Shown piece after piece: positions 9,027 to 20,260 of a DNA stretch of 64,000 nt. Source of the DNA: G965213525 sp965213525 (GTDB lineage: Bacteria > Actinomycetota > Acidimicrobiia > Acidimicrobiales > Poriferisodalaceae). The notes beneath the pieces are model-generated. The model was not told the origin of the DNA and did no database searches. It saw only the letters and a list, made by a program, of their open reading frames with translations. Within the stretch, counting starts at the first letter, position 1. Each line of letters opens with the position of its first letter. The stretch is from NCBI GenBank assembly GCA_965213525.1, contig OZ243889.1, forward strand, positions 310,001 through 374,000, written 5' to 3'. A program made the position numbers and the translations under genes.

Positions 9027-10226
9027 GTGTTCGAACGCCGACCGACCCGCCAGATCCGCATCGGTGACGTGGCCGTCGGCGGGGACGCCCCCATCTCGGT
9101 GCAGTCGATGACGATCACCAAGACCGCCGACGTCGAGGGCACCCTCGCCCAGATCTACGAGCTCGCCGGCGCCGGGGCCGACATCGTGCGGTGCACCTGC
9201 AACGAGCAGGCTGCCGCCGAGGGCCTCGCCCGGATCGTGCCCCGCTCACCCGTGCCGATCATCGCCGACGTGCACTTCCAGTACCGCCGGGCCCTCGAGG
9301 CCCTCGAGGCGGGGGTGGCGGGCCTGCGCCTCAACCCGGGCAACATCCGGCGTCCCGACCACATCAAGGCGGTGGCGGCCGAGGCTGGCGCCCGGGCGGT
9401 GCCGATCCGCATCGGGGTCAACCTCGGGTCCCTTGACCCCGACATCGAGGAGCGCCACGGCCGCACGGCGGTGGCCATGCTCGAGTCGGCCAAGCGAGAG
9501 CTCGGGTACTTCGACGACGTCGGCTTCGACCTGGTCAAGATCTCGGTCAAGGCCTCCGACGTCCGGGTGATGGTGGAGGCCTACCGCCTGCTGTCCGGTT
9601 GGACCGATCGTCCGCTGCACCTCGGGGTGACCGAGGCGGGCACCCCCCCCAACGGGCTCATCAAGGCGACCGCCGGCATCGCCACCCTGTTGAACGAGGG
9701 GATCGGCGACACGATCCGCTACTCCCTCACCGCTGACCCCGTCCAGGAGGCTCGTGCTGGGCGCACGCTGCTCGAGGCGCTGGCTCTGCGTGAGCGCAAG
9801 GACGTCGATCTGATCGCCTGTCCGAGCTGCGGCCGCGCCGAGATCGACGTGTACGCCGTCGCCGAGCAGGCCGAGGCGGCACTGCGGGGTCGCCAGCTGC
9901 CCTTGCAGGTCGCGGTGATGGGGTGCGTGGTGAACGGCCCCGGTGAGGCTCGAGGCGCAGATCTCGGGATCGCCGCCGGCCGCCGGCGCGGTCATCTGTT
10001 CGTGCGGGGCGAGGTCGTCAAGGTCGTGGCCGAGGACGAGATGGTCACCGAGCTGGTCGCCTGGGCCGAGCGGATCGCCGCTGAGGGCGTCGAAGGCGCA
10101 CTCGCCGACGCCGACGCCGGCGCAGCCGCCGAGGCCGAGGCCGACCGGGCTGCGCTGATCGACGCCCAGGGCGACGACGTCAACCGGAGCGAGACCCGTG
10201 TCGAGGTGATCCGACGGGGCTCTTGA
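9027..10226 (+). CDS. ispG: 4-hydroxy-3-methylbut-2-enyl diphosphate synthase (GcpE)
   Basis: Iron-sulfur enzyme of the MEP pathway converting MEcPP to HMBPP. The N-terminal TIM barrel is clear ('ISVQSMTITKTADVEGTLAQ', 'GLRLNPGNI', 'RIGVNLGSLD'). The 4Fe-4S ligands are visible: 'CPSCGR' (Cys 265, 268) and 'GCVVNGPGEA' (Cys 300, Glu 307). GTG 9027 follows GGGAG at 9012-9016 and gives 399 residues. A much longer open frame runs in from 8223, but it is the shadow of rseP. The C-terminal ~30 residues are Ala/Glu-rich and not conserved. Confidence 0.95.
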   Translation: MFERRPTRQIRIGDVAVGGDAPISVQSMTITKTADVEGTLAQIYELAGAGADIVRCTCNEQAAAEGLARIVPRSPVPIIADVHFQYRRALEALEAGVAGLRLNPGNIRRPDHIKAVAAEAGARAVPIRIGVNLGSLDPDIEERHGRTAVAMLESAKRELGYFDDVGFDLVKISVKASDVRVMVEAYRLLSGWTDRPLHLGVTEAGTPPNGLIKATAGIATLLNEGIGDTIRYSLTADPVQEARAGRTLLEALALRERKDVDLIACPSCGRAEIDVYAVAEQAEAALRGRQLPLQVAVMGCVVNGPGEARGADLGIAAGRRRGHLFVRGEVVKVVAEDEMVTELVAWAERIAAEGVEGALADADAGAAAEAEADRAALIDAQGDDVNRSETRVEVIRRGS

Positions 10227-10290
10227 CGTCGGCGTGTCGGCGTGTCGGCGTGTCGGCCGCCAGCCCGCCAGGCCGTCCGTCGGGCGCCCC

Positions 10291-10296
10291 TAGGCT
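10291..10296 (+). promoter_or_regulatory. -10 element for proS (leaderless type)
   Basis: TAGGCT lies 8 nt before the proS GTG at 10305, so transcription would begin at or next to the start codon. No Shine-Dalgarno sequence is present before the GTG. Confidence 0.6.
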
Positions 10297-10304
10297 CGCC
10301 GGTC

Positions 10305-11717
10305 GTGGCCAAGCCCCCGATCCTCACCCCCCAGGCCGAGGACTTCCCTCGGTGGTACCAGGACGTCATCGCCAAGGCCGAGCTCGCCGAGAACGGCCCG
10401 GTGAGGGGGACGATGGTGGTGCGACCCAACGGCTACGCCATCTGGGAGCGGGTCCAGGCCGAGGTGGACGCCCGCATCAAGGCCGCCGGGGCGCGCAACG
10501 CCTCGTTCCCCCTGTTCATCCCCATGGACTACTTCGAGCGGGAGAAGGCCCACGTCGAGGGCTTCTCCCCCGAGCTCGCCGTCGTCACCCACGGTGGGGG
10601 CAAGGAACTGGAAGCACCCGTCGCCGTCCGTCCGACCTCAGAGACCGTCATCGGCGAGTACATGGGCAAGTGGGTGCAGTCGCACCGCGACCTGCCGCTG
10701 CTGTTGAACCAGTGGAGCAACGTCGTGCGGTGGGAGATGCGACCCCGGTTGTTCCTGCGCACGACCGAGTTCTTGTGGCAGGAGGGGCACACCGCTCACG
10801 CCACCGAGGCCGACGCCTCGGCCTACGCCCGACGCATCGTCCACGACGTCTACGAGTCGGTGCTGTGCGAGGTCATGGCGATCCCGGTGTGGGTGGGGGC
10901 CAAGACCGCAGCCGAGCGCTTCGCCGGCGCGACCCGCACCCTCACGTGCGAGGCCGTGATGCGCGACGGCAAGGCCCTGCAATCTGCGACCTCACACGAG
11001 CTTGGCCAGAACTTCGCCCAGGTGTTCGACATCACGTTCCAGGACTCCGCCGGTGAGGTGGCCAACTGCTGGACGACGTCGTGGGGGATGTCGATGCGGG
11101 TCGTCGGCGGCGTGATCATGACCCACGGCGACGACCGGGGGCTGTGCCTGCCGCCCCGTCTGGCCCCGACGCAGGTGGTGGTCATGGTGGTCAGGGACGA
11201 CGCCGAGGTGGCCGAGGCGGCTCGCCGCCTGGTGGGCGAGCTCGTCCGCCACGGCGTGCGGGCCGAGCTGGACGACCGCACCGAGACCTCCTTTGGCAAG
11301 CGAGCCGTCGGGTTGGAGCTGCGAGGCGTGCCGCTGCGGCTCGAGCTCGGTCCCCGCGACCTGGCCGACGGCAGCGTCACGGTCGTCCGCCGGGGTGACG
11401 GGTCCAAGGAACCCCACCGCCTCGCCGGCATCGCCGAGCTGGTGCCGGGCATGCTCGAATCGACCCAGGCGGTCATGCTCGCCGAGGCGCGCGACCGGCG
11501 TGACGCGATCACCGTCGAGGTCGACGATCTCGGTGGAGCCCGTGACGCTGCCGCCGGCGGGGTCGCCTCGATGCCCTGGGCCGCGCTGGGCGAGACGGGG
11601 GAGGCGGAGCTGGCCGCCGAGGGGGTCACGGTGCGCTGCCTCATCGACGCCGACGGAGGTGTCGCCGAGGACCCGTCGGATCCAGGGACCCGGGCCCTGG
11701 TCTCGCGCGCCTACTGA
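10305..11717 (+). CDS. proS: Prolyl-tRNA synthetase, archaeal/eukaryotic type
   Basis: Charges tRNA-Pro. The class II motifs are clear: 'RPTSETVIGEYMGKWVQSHR', 'WEMRPRLFLRTTEFLWQEGH' and a C-terminal anticodon-binding domain beginning near 'RLAPTQVVVMVV'. At 470 residues it lacks the editing (INS) domain placed between motifs 2 and 3 in the ~570-residue bacterial type, so it belongs to the archaeal/eukaryotic-like group found in some bacteria. GTG 10305 is chosen because residues before it are not conserved and the TAGGCT element sits 8 nt upstream. The gene is separated from ispG by 78 nt and has its own promoter. Confidence 0.93.
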   Translation: MAKPPILTPQAEDFPRWYQDVIAKAELAENGPVRGTMVVRPNGYAIWERVQAEVDARIKAAGARNASFPLFIPMDYFEREKAHVEGFSPELAVVTHGGGKELEAPVAVRPTSETVIGEYMGKWVQSHRDLPLLLNQWSNVVRWEMRPRLFLRTTEFLWQEGHTAHATEADASAYARRIVHDVYESVLCEVMAIPVWVGAKTAAERFAGATRTLTCEAVMRDGKALQSATSHELGQNFAQVFDITFQDSAGEVANCWTTSWGMSMRVVGGVIMTHGDDRGLCLPPRLAPTQVVVMVVRDDAEVAEAARRLVGELVRHGVRAELDDRTETSFGKRAVGLELRGVPLRLELGPRDLADGSVTVVRRGDGSKEPHRLAGIAELVPGMLESTQAVMLAEARDRRDAITVEVDDLGGARDAAAGGVASMPWAALGETGEAELAAEGVTVRCLIDADGGVAEDPSDPGTRALVSRAY

Positions 11718-11722
11718 GCAGG

Positions 11723-11738
11723 GCGGCCCCGGGGCCGC
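11723..11738 (+). terminator. GC palindrome after proS, weak terminator candidate
   Basis: A perfect 16-bp palindrome of G and C starts 6 nt after the proS stop. It could form a short hairpin but has no U-tract, so a terminator role is only a guess. Confidence 0.25.
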
Positions 11739-11852
11739 TGGGGCTCGTAGTCGCTCGAGGCGGCTGGCACGGCCCGGGTCGGGTCGATTCGGTCGGGCCG
11801 AGGGGACAGGTGAGCCTGGCGGGCACCCCAAGGTGCGCTCGGGGGTGACGTG

Positions 11853-11858
11853 TAGGAT
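11853..11858 (+). promoter_or_regulatory. -10 element for the rimP-nusA-infB operon
   Basis: TAGGAT lies about 115 nt upstream of rimP. Initiation near 11865 would give a leader of about 108 nt containing the hairpin at 11882-11922. The -35 region is not recognisable. Confidence 0.45.
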
Positions 11859-11881
11859 CGTTCGCTCGCCGACATCCGGCG

Positions 11882-11922
11882 CGCACGGAGGCGTGGGGGC
11901 TGGGCCCCCACGCCTCCGTGCG
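11882..11922 (+). promoter_or_regulatory. Perfect 19-bp leader hairpin before rimP
   Basis: The arms 11882-11900 and 11904-11922 are exactly complementary over 19 bp with a three-base loop. It is the most stable hairpin I saw between genes. It lies between the candidate promoter and rimP and is not followed by a T-run. It may be an attenuator, an RNase III-type processing site or a NusA-sensitive pause; the sequence does not decide. Confidence 0.6.
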
Positions 11923-11972
11923 TGTGCGGGGACCCCGTCGGCGGACCAGGCCGACAGCGACGGGAGGCACAG

Positions 11973-12527
11973 GTGGACGTGGCACGGGTCGAGCAGCTCG
12001 TGGCCCCGCTGGTGGCGCGTCACGGGTGCCGGGTCCATGACGTGATCTTCGGCGGCCGCACCCTGGCCGTCGTCATCGATGTCGCCGACCCCGCCCCGCC
12101 CGCTGTGCCGACCGAGCCCGCGTCGTCGGCCGACCCCGCACCGGCACCGGGGGTCGGACTCGACCAGCTCGCGGCCCTGTCGCGCCAGATCTCGGTGCTG
12201 CTCGACGACGACGATCCCGTCCCCGGGTCCTACACCCTCGAGGTGACCAGCCCGGGGCTCGAGCGCGCGCTGCGCCGACCCGAGCACTTCGCCCGGGCGG
12301 TCGGGTCGACGGTCACCGTCAGCGCGCGGACGCCCGAGGGCGCGGTCCGCTGGCGGGGCCGGCTGGTCTCCGCCGACGACGACGGCATCGTGGTGGTGGC
12401 CGAGGACGGGGACCACCGGGTCGAATACGGTGAGATCACGAGCGCGCGCACCGTGTTCGAGTGGGGCCCGACCCCTGCCCGTCCGGTCAGCGCGCGTCGC
12501 CCCCAGAAGAAGAAGGCCAGGCCATGA
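11973..12527 (+). CDS. rimP: Ribosome maturation factor RimP
   Basis: Assists late 30S maturation. The family core is seen as 'VEQLVAPLVARHGCRVHDV', 'GLDQLAALSRQISVLLDDDD' and the signature 'YTLEVTSPGLERALRRPEHF', followed by the SH3-like C-terminal domain. GTG 11973 is selected because GGGAGG at 11962-11967 is well placed; the frame extends to ATG 11922 without conservation. The 184-residue protein has a 30-residue Ala/Pro insertion after the first strand pair and a basic end. Its stop overlaps the nusA start (ATGA), the usual rimP-nusA coupling. Confidence 0.92.
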   Translation: MDVARVEQLVAPLVARHGCRVHDVIFGGRTLAVVIDVADPAPPAVPTEPASSADPAPAPGVGLDQLAALSRQISVLLDDDDPVPGSYTLEVTSPGLERALRRPEHFARAVGSTVTVSARTPEGAVRWRGRLVSADDDGIVVVAEDGDHRVEYGEITSARTVFEWGPTPARPVSARRPQKKKARP

Positions 12528-13987
12528 GCAACGTGGACATGATGGAGGCGCTCCAGGCGCTCGCTGGTGACCGGGGGATCAGCGTGGACGTGCTCCTCGA
12601 GGCGCTCGCCAACGGCGTCGAAGCTGCCTACAAGCGGCGCCCGAACGCCAGCGAGGACGCCTACGTCGTCATCGACGAGACGTTCGACATCCGGGTCATC
12701 GCCCAGGAGATCGACGAGGAGGGCGAGGTCGTCCGCGAGTACGACGACACCCCCGAGGACATGGGCCGCATCGCCGCCCAGACCGTGCGCCAGGTGATGA
12801 GCCAGCGCATCCGCGAGGTCGAACGCGACCTCAAGTACGAGGAGTACGCCGGCCGTGAGGGCGACATCGTCACCGGCATCGTGCAACAGACCGACGCCCG
12901 CTACACCCTGTTGGACCTCGGGCGGGTCGAGGCCCTCTTGCCCCAGTCCGAGCAGGTGTCCTACGAGCGTCCCGAGGCCAACGCCCGTCTCAAGGCCTAC
13001 ATCGTCGAGGTGCGCAAGACCGCCAAGGGTCCCCAGATCGTGGTCAGCCGCACCCACCCGGGTCTGATCCGCGAGCTGTTCCTCCTCGAGGTCCCAGAGA
13101 TCGGCGACGGGGTCGTCGAGATCCGGGCCTGTGCCCGTGAGCCCGGGCACCGCACCAAGATCGCCGTGTGGTCCAACGACAGCAACGTCGACCCCGTCGG
13201 GGCCTGCGTCGGCGCCAGGGGCGCTCGCGTGCGCCAGGTCGTCAACGAGCTGCGGGGCGAGAAGATCGACATCATCCCGTTCTCGGATCACCTGCAGGAC
13301 TACATCGCCAAGGCGTTGTCGCCGGCCAAGGTTCGAGACGTGCGGATGGACGACATGTCCGGCACCGCCGAGGTCATCGTCCCCGACGGCCAGCTCAGCC
13401 TGGCCATCGGCCGTGAGGGCCAGAACGCCCGGCTCGCTGCCCGTCTGACCGGTTGGCGCATCGACATCAAGTCCGAGACCCAGCTCGCCGAGGAGCAGGC
13501 CGCCTACGACAGCGAGGACTGGGCCGAGGGCGAATGGGTCCAGAACCCCGCCACCGGCCAGATGGAGTGGCGGCCGGCCGAGGGAGGCGAGGCGATCAGC
13601 GCCCAGGACTACGCCACCTACGCCACCGAGGTCACCGTCGATCCCGACGGCGGTGCCGCCGAGGGTCAGCCCGCCGAAGCTGCGGCTGCTCCAGAGGCGC
13701 CATCTGCAGGAGGCGTGCCCACCGAGGACGTCGCCGCCGAGGTCGACGCCGACACCGGAGTCGACGCTCGAGCCGAGATCGGGGCTGACGCCGAGACCGA
13801 AGCTGGCGCCCACGTCTCTGACCACGCCCTGGCCGAGCCCGACACCGGGGTCAGCGGCGCCGGGGCCAGCGGCGCCGAGCTCGTCGACATCACCGACGAC
13901 GAGGCCGCAGCCGACGGCGACGTCGCCCGGGTGGACGGGGCCGATCCGGAGGCAGCAGCGGCGGGCGCCGAGACCGAGGAGCGGTAG
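12524..13987 (+). CDS. nusA: Transcription elongation/termination factor NusA with acidic tail
   Basis: Binds RNA polymerase and modulates pausing, termination and antitermination. The N-terminal domain ('MEALQALAGDRGISVDVLLE') is followed by an S1 domain (about 110-200, 'DIVTGIVQQTDARYTLLDLG') and two KH domains ('GACVGARGARVRQVVNEL' and 'LSLAIGREGQNARLAARLTG'). The core ends near residue 327. A further ~160 residues are Glu/Asp/Ala-rich, well beyond the usual actinobacterial size of about 340. ATG 12524 overlaps the rimP stop. The TAG stop is followed directly, in the same frame, by ylxR. Confidence 0.95.
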   Translation: MSNVDMMEALQALAGDRGISVDVLLEALANGVEAAYKRRPNASEDAYVVIDETFDIRVIAQEIDEEGEVVREYDDTPEDMGRIAAQTVRQVMSQRIREVERDLKYEEYAGREGDIVTGIVQQTDARYTLLDLGRVEALLPQSEQVSYERPEANARLKAYIVEVRKTAKGPQIVVSRTHPGLIRELFLLEVPEIGDGVVEIRACAREPGHRTKIAVWSNDSNVDPVGACVGARGARVRQVVNELRGEKIDIIPFSDHLQDYIAKALSPAKVRDVRMDDMSGTAEVIVPDGQLSLAIGREGQNARLAARLTGWRIDIKSETQLAEEQAAYDSEDWAEGEWVQNPATGQMEWRPAEGGEAISAQDYATYATEVTVDPDGGAAEGQPAEAAAAPEAPSAGGVPTEDVAAEVDADTGVDARAEIGADAETEAGAHVSDHALAEPDTGVSGAGASGAELVDITDDEAAADGDVARVDGADPEAAAAGAETEER

Positions 13988-14272
13988 CTGGGCGTCCCGA
14001 TTCGAACTTGCATCGGCTGCCGCGCCCGTCGGCCGCCCGCCGAGATGGTTCGGCTGGGTCGCGTCGACGGTGGCGTGGTCGAACCCGACGTGCGAGGTGG
14101 GCGGGGGGCCTGGTGCTGCGGCCGAGCCGACTGCTGGCGACTGGCCCTGCGCGAGGGTCCGTTGCGCCGGGCGTTCCGCGGCCGGGTCGTCGCCGGGTCA
14201 TCGGCGCACGACAGGGCCCGGCGCGCGGCCGGGCCCGATGGGCGCTCATCCGATCACGTTGAGGTCGTGTGA
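13988..14272 (+). CDS. ylxR: YlxR (DUF448) RNA-binding protein with non-standard start
   Basis: Small basic protein found between nusA and infB in many bacteria. The DUF448 signature is unmistakable: 'RTCIGCRARRPPAEMVRLGR' followed by 'GGRGAWCCGRADCWRLAL' and 'LRRAFRGRVV'. There is no ATG, GTG or TTG before the conserved 'RTCIGC'. The codon right after the nusA TAG is CTG (13988), preceded at 6 nt by GAGGAG, an ideal Shine-Dalgarno, so I call CTG as the start (94 residues). ATT at 14000 is a weaker alternative, and readthrough of the nusA TAG would yield a NusA-YlxR fusion because the frames match. Standard-start gene finders would miss or shorten it. Confidence 0.85.
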   Translation: MGVPIRTCIGCRARRPPAEMVRLGRVDGGVVEPDVRGGRGAWCCGRADCWRLALREGPLRRAFRGRVVAGSSAHDRARRAAGPDGRSSDHVEVV

Positions 14273-14368
14273 CCTCGACAACTCGCGCGTGTCACCGGGC
14301 GGTGGATCTGCGAGGATGTTCGGTGCGACCGCCGCAGCACACGCATCCCGCATCACGAAGGCTGGCCC

Positions 14369-17650
<3,282 letters not shown>

Positions 17651-17678
17651 CGCGACGCAGGCCCCACGGCCCCGGCGT

Positions 17679-17684
17679 TAGCGT
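17679..17684 (+). promoter_or_regulatory. -10 element for ylxP (leaderless type)
   Basis: TAGCGT lies 7 nt before the ylxP GTG at 17692. No Shine-Dalgarno sequence is present. Confidence 0.55.
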
Positions 17685-17691
17685 CGGGGTC

Positions 17692-17985
17692 GTGGTCGCC
17701 CACGTCTGTGCCCTGGAGGTCGACCTGTTCGTACCCGACGCCCGCTCGCTCAAGGACCGCCGCCGGGCGTTGCGCCCCGTCGTCGACCGCCTCCGAGCCC
17801 GGCACCAGGTGGCGATCGCAGAGACCGCGGGCGCCGACACCTGGCAGACCGCAACGCTGACCGTCGTCTCGGTGGCGTCGTCGGCCACGATCGTCGAGCG
17901 GGCCCTCGACGACGCCGAGCGGGCGGTGTGGTCACGTGATGACCTCGAGGTGACCGACGCGCGCCGCACGTGGATGGAGCTGTAG
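17692..17985 (+). CDS. ylxP: YlxP-like DUF503 protein
   Basis: Small 97-residue protein of the DUF503 family, usually encoded between infB and rbfA. Matching features are 'ALEVDLFVPDARSLKDRRRA', 'VAIAETAGADTWQTATLTVV' and a C-terminal 'EVTDARRTW'. Proteins of this family have been linked to ribosome biogenesis, but the mechanism is not settled. GTG 17692 is preceded by TAGCGT at 7 nt, so it may start a leaderless transcript inside the infB-rbfA cluster. Its stop lies 2 nt before rbfA. Confidence 0.88.
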   Translation: MVAHVCALEVDLFVPDARSLKDRRRALRPVVDRLRARHQVAIAETAGADTWQTATLTVVSVASSATIVERALDDAERAVWSRDDLEVTDARRTWMEL

Positions 17986-17987
17986 GC

Positions 17988-18413
17988 ATGCCCCGGCGAC
18001 GCAACGCCCGCGGACGACGCGACCACGCCCGCTCGGAGCGGGTGGGCGAGCTGCTGCGAGAGATCCTCGCCTCTGAGCTCGAGCGCTACGACGACGACCG
18101 GCTGCAGAACGTCAGCCTCACCGGTGTCGTCGTGGACGAGGAGCTGATGAAGGCGGTGGTCCACTTCGACGCCCTCGACGACGAGGCCATCGACGGTGCC
18201 GCCGAGGCCTTCGACGAGCACACCAAGCCGCTCCGTCGCGCCGTCGGGGCCCAGGCGCGGCTGCGGCGCATCCCCGACCTCGAGTTCCGCCCCGACCGGG
18301 CGGTCAGCGAGGGGCGTCGGATCGAGGAGATCCTCGCCGGCCTGGACGACACCGGACCCTCCGACAGCGCGAGCGGCACTGACGAGGCGTCCGATGGCCC
18401 GCCGAGGACGTGA
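17988..18413 (+). CDS. rbfA: 30S ribosome-binding factor A
   Basis: Cold-shock and 16S rRNA 5'-end maturation factor. The KH-like fold is recognisable from 'RSERVGELLREILASELERY', 'VSLTGVVVDEELMKAVVHFD' and 'AQARLRRIPDLEFRPDRAV', the last being the family's conserved C-terminal motif. ATG 17988 (MPRRRNARG) is preferred over an in-frame start at 17970 because ylxP occupies that stretch and GGAG sits 8 nt upstream. The 141-residue protein ends with an acidic Ser/Asp tail whose codons overlap the truB start by 20 nt. Confidence 0.93.
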   Translation: MPRRRNARGRRDHARSERVGELLREILASELERYDDDRLQNVSLTGVVVDEELMKAVVHFDALDDEAIDGAAEAFDEHTKPLRRAVGAQARLRRIPDLEFRPDRAVSEGRRIEEILAGLDDTGPSDSASGTDEASDGPPRT

Positions 18414-19305
18414 CGGCGGGCCCCAGGGCCTGCTCATCGTGGACAAGGCGCCCGGTGTCACGTCCCACGACGTGGTGGCCATGGCCCGACGACGTTGGGG
18501 CCAGCGGCGCATCGGCCACGCCGGCACCCTGGATCCGCCGGCGACCGGCGTGCTGTTGCTGGGCGTGGGGCGGCTGACCCGGGCGCTGCGCTGGCTGAGC
18601 GCGACCGACAAAGTCTACGTCGCCGAGATCGTGTTGGGTTCGGCGACGACCACCCTCGACGACACCGGCGACGTCACCGAGCGCCACGACATGAGCCACG
18701 TCACCGCCGCCCAGGTGCGCGCCGCGGCTCAGGCCCTCACCGGCGCCATCACCCAGCTGCCGCCCATGGTGTCGGCCGTGCGGGTGGGCGGTCGACGCCT
18801 CCACGAGGTGGCCCGGGCCGGAGAGGTCATCGAGCGTGCACCGCGGGCGGTGGTCGTGCATCGCTTCGACGTCGGCGACGAGGTGGCCCCGGGGGTGTGG
18901 CCGATCGAGGTGGGGTGCTCGGCGGGCACCTACGTCCGCACCCTCGCTGATGACCTCGGTCGGGCCCTGGGCGGCAGCGCGCACCTGCGCTCGTTGCGCA
19001 GGACCCGGGTCGGGGCCTTCGGCATCGACGAGGCCGCGACGATCGACGACGCGCCCCTGGTGCCACCCGCTGACGCCCTCCGGGGCCTGCCCCGAGCCAT
19101 CGTCGATGACGACCTCGCCCAGCGGGTGCGCCACGGCGCCGTGCTCGACCTCGCCCCGCTGGTGGGCGCAGCACCGGGCGACGCACCGGCGCCGGCGGTC
19201 GCCGTGGTCGCTCGGGGCGGTGAGCTGCTGGCGGTGTACGAACCCCACCGGGGGCAGTACAAGCCCGGGGCGGTGCTCGCCCCCGTCGAGGCACTACCGT
19301 CCTGA
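18394..19305 (+). CDS. truB: tRNA pseudouridine(55) synthase
   Basis: Makes the universal pseudouridine 55 in the T-loop of tRNAs. The catalytic Asp (about 47) lies in 'GHAGTLDPPATGVLLLGVG'. The other conserved pieces, 'VYVAEIVLGSATTTLDDTGD', 'QLPPMVSAVRVGGRRLHEVA' and 'CSAGTYVRTLADDLG', are all present. ATG 18394 overlaps the end of rbfA by 20 nt. Length 303 is typical. The C-terminal PUA-like region is short. Confidence 0.95.
   Translation: MARRGRDGGPQGLLIVDKAPGVTSHDVVAMARRRWGQRRIGHAGTLDPPATGVLLLGVGRLTRALRWLSATDKVYVAEIVLGSATTTLDDTGDVTERHDMSHVTAAQVRAAAQALTGAITQLPPMVSAVRVGGRRLHEVARAGEVIERAPRAVVVHRFDVGDEVAPGVWPIEVGCSAGTYVRTLADDLGRALGGSAHLRSLRRTRVGAFGIDEAATIDDAPLVPPADALRGLPRAIVDDDLAQRVRHGAVLDLAPLVGAAPGDAPAPAVAVVARGGELLAVYEPHRGQYKPGAVLAPVEALPS
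19295..19300 (+). promoter_or_regulatory. Possible -10 element for ribF
   Basis: TACCGT lies 9 nt before the ribF ATG, inside the end of truB. ribF also has a weak GAGG, so this may be a secondary promoter only. Confidence 0.35.
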
Positions 19306-19309
19306 GGCG

Positions 19310-20260
19310 ATGGAGGTCATCCGCGACATGGACTGGTGCCCTCGGCCCGCCGGGGGCTCGGTCGTCACGATCGGCGCCTACGACGGGGTGCACCGAGGTC
19401 ATCGAGCGGTCATCAGCGAGATGCACCGCATGGCCGCCGAGATCGGCGCCCGCACCGCGGTCGTCACCTTCGATCCGCACCCTGCGATGGTGGTGCGTCC
19501 CGCCTCGGCGCCGAGGCTGCTGACCGATCTCGACCAGAAGCTCGAGCTGCTCGCCGAGACCGGCGTCGATCACACCCTGGTGGTGAGCTTCGACGACGCC
19601 CGGGCCGAGGAGAGCCCGGCGGACTTCGTGCGCAGCGTCCTGGTCGACTGCCTGCGTGCCCGGGCCGTCGTGGTGGGCGAAGACTTCCACTTCGGACGCG
19701 ACCGCTCGGGGAGCGTCGAGACGCTTCGGGCGATGGGGCCCGAGGACGGCTTCAAGGTGTTCGGCCTGCCGCTGGTGCAACATCACGACGACGGAGGGGG
19801 GATCATCTCCTCGACGGCGATCCGTCGGGCGCTGGCCGAGGGCGACGTGGCCACGGCGCGCCGGATGCTCGGACGTCCGGTCGAGGTGCGCGGGGTGGTG
19901 ACCCCCGGTGACCGTCGCGGGCGCACCATCGGCTTCCCCACCGCCAACCTGCCCACGCCCCCCGAGCTCGCCCTGCCAGCTGACGGCGTCTACGCCTGTT
20001 GGTACACCCGGCCCGACGGCAGCCGGACACCCGCTGCGGTCAACGTCGGCCGGCGGCCGACGTTCTCAGATGGCGCCGCTCACTCGTTGGTCGAGGCGCA
20101 CCTCATCGGCTTCCGGGGCGATCTCTACGACGAACGGGGGCGCATCCAGTTCATCGAGCGGCTCCGGGGTGAGCGCCGCTTCGACGGCGTCGACGAGCTG
20201 AAGGCCCAGCTCGCCCAGGACGTCGCCGAGGCCGCCGAGCTGCTGGACACCTCGTCGTGA
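19310..20260 (+). CDS. ribF: Bifunctional riboflavin kinase / FAD synthetase
   Basis: Converts riboflavin to FMN and then FAD. The N-terminal adenylyltransferase domain has the 'GAYDGVHRGHRAV' nucleotidyl-transfer motif (about 24-36) and 'ISSTAIRRAL' near 165. The C-terminal kinase domain has 'GRTIGFPTANL' and 'GVYACWYTRPDG'. ATG 19310 starts 4 nt after truB and gives 316 residues. The usual next gene, rpsO, is displaced by a short-chain dehydrogenase whose GTG overlaps the ribF stop. Confidence 0.95.
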   Translation: MEVIRDMDWCPRPAGGSVVTIGAYDGVHRGHRAVISEMHRMAAEIGARTAVVTFDPHPAMVVRPASAPRLLTDLDQKLELLAETGVDHTLVVSFDDARAEESPADFVRSVLVDCLRARAVVVGEDFHFGRDRSGSVETLRAMGPEDGFKVFGLPLVQHHDDGGGIISSTAIRRALAEGDVATARRMLGRPVEVRGVVTPGDRRGRTIGFPTANLPTPPELALPADGVYACWYTRPDGSRTPAAVNVGRRPTFSDGAAHSLVEAHLIGFRGDLYDERGRIQFIERLRGERRFDGVDELKAQLAQDVAEAAELLDTSS

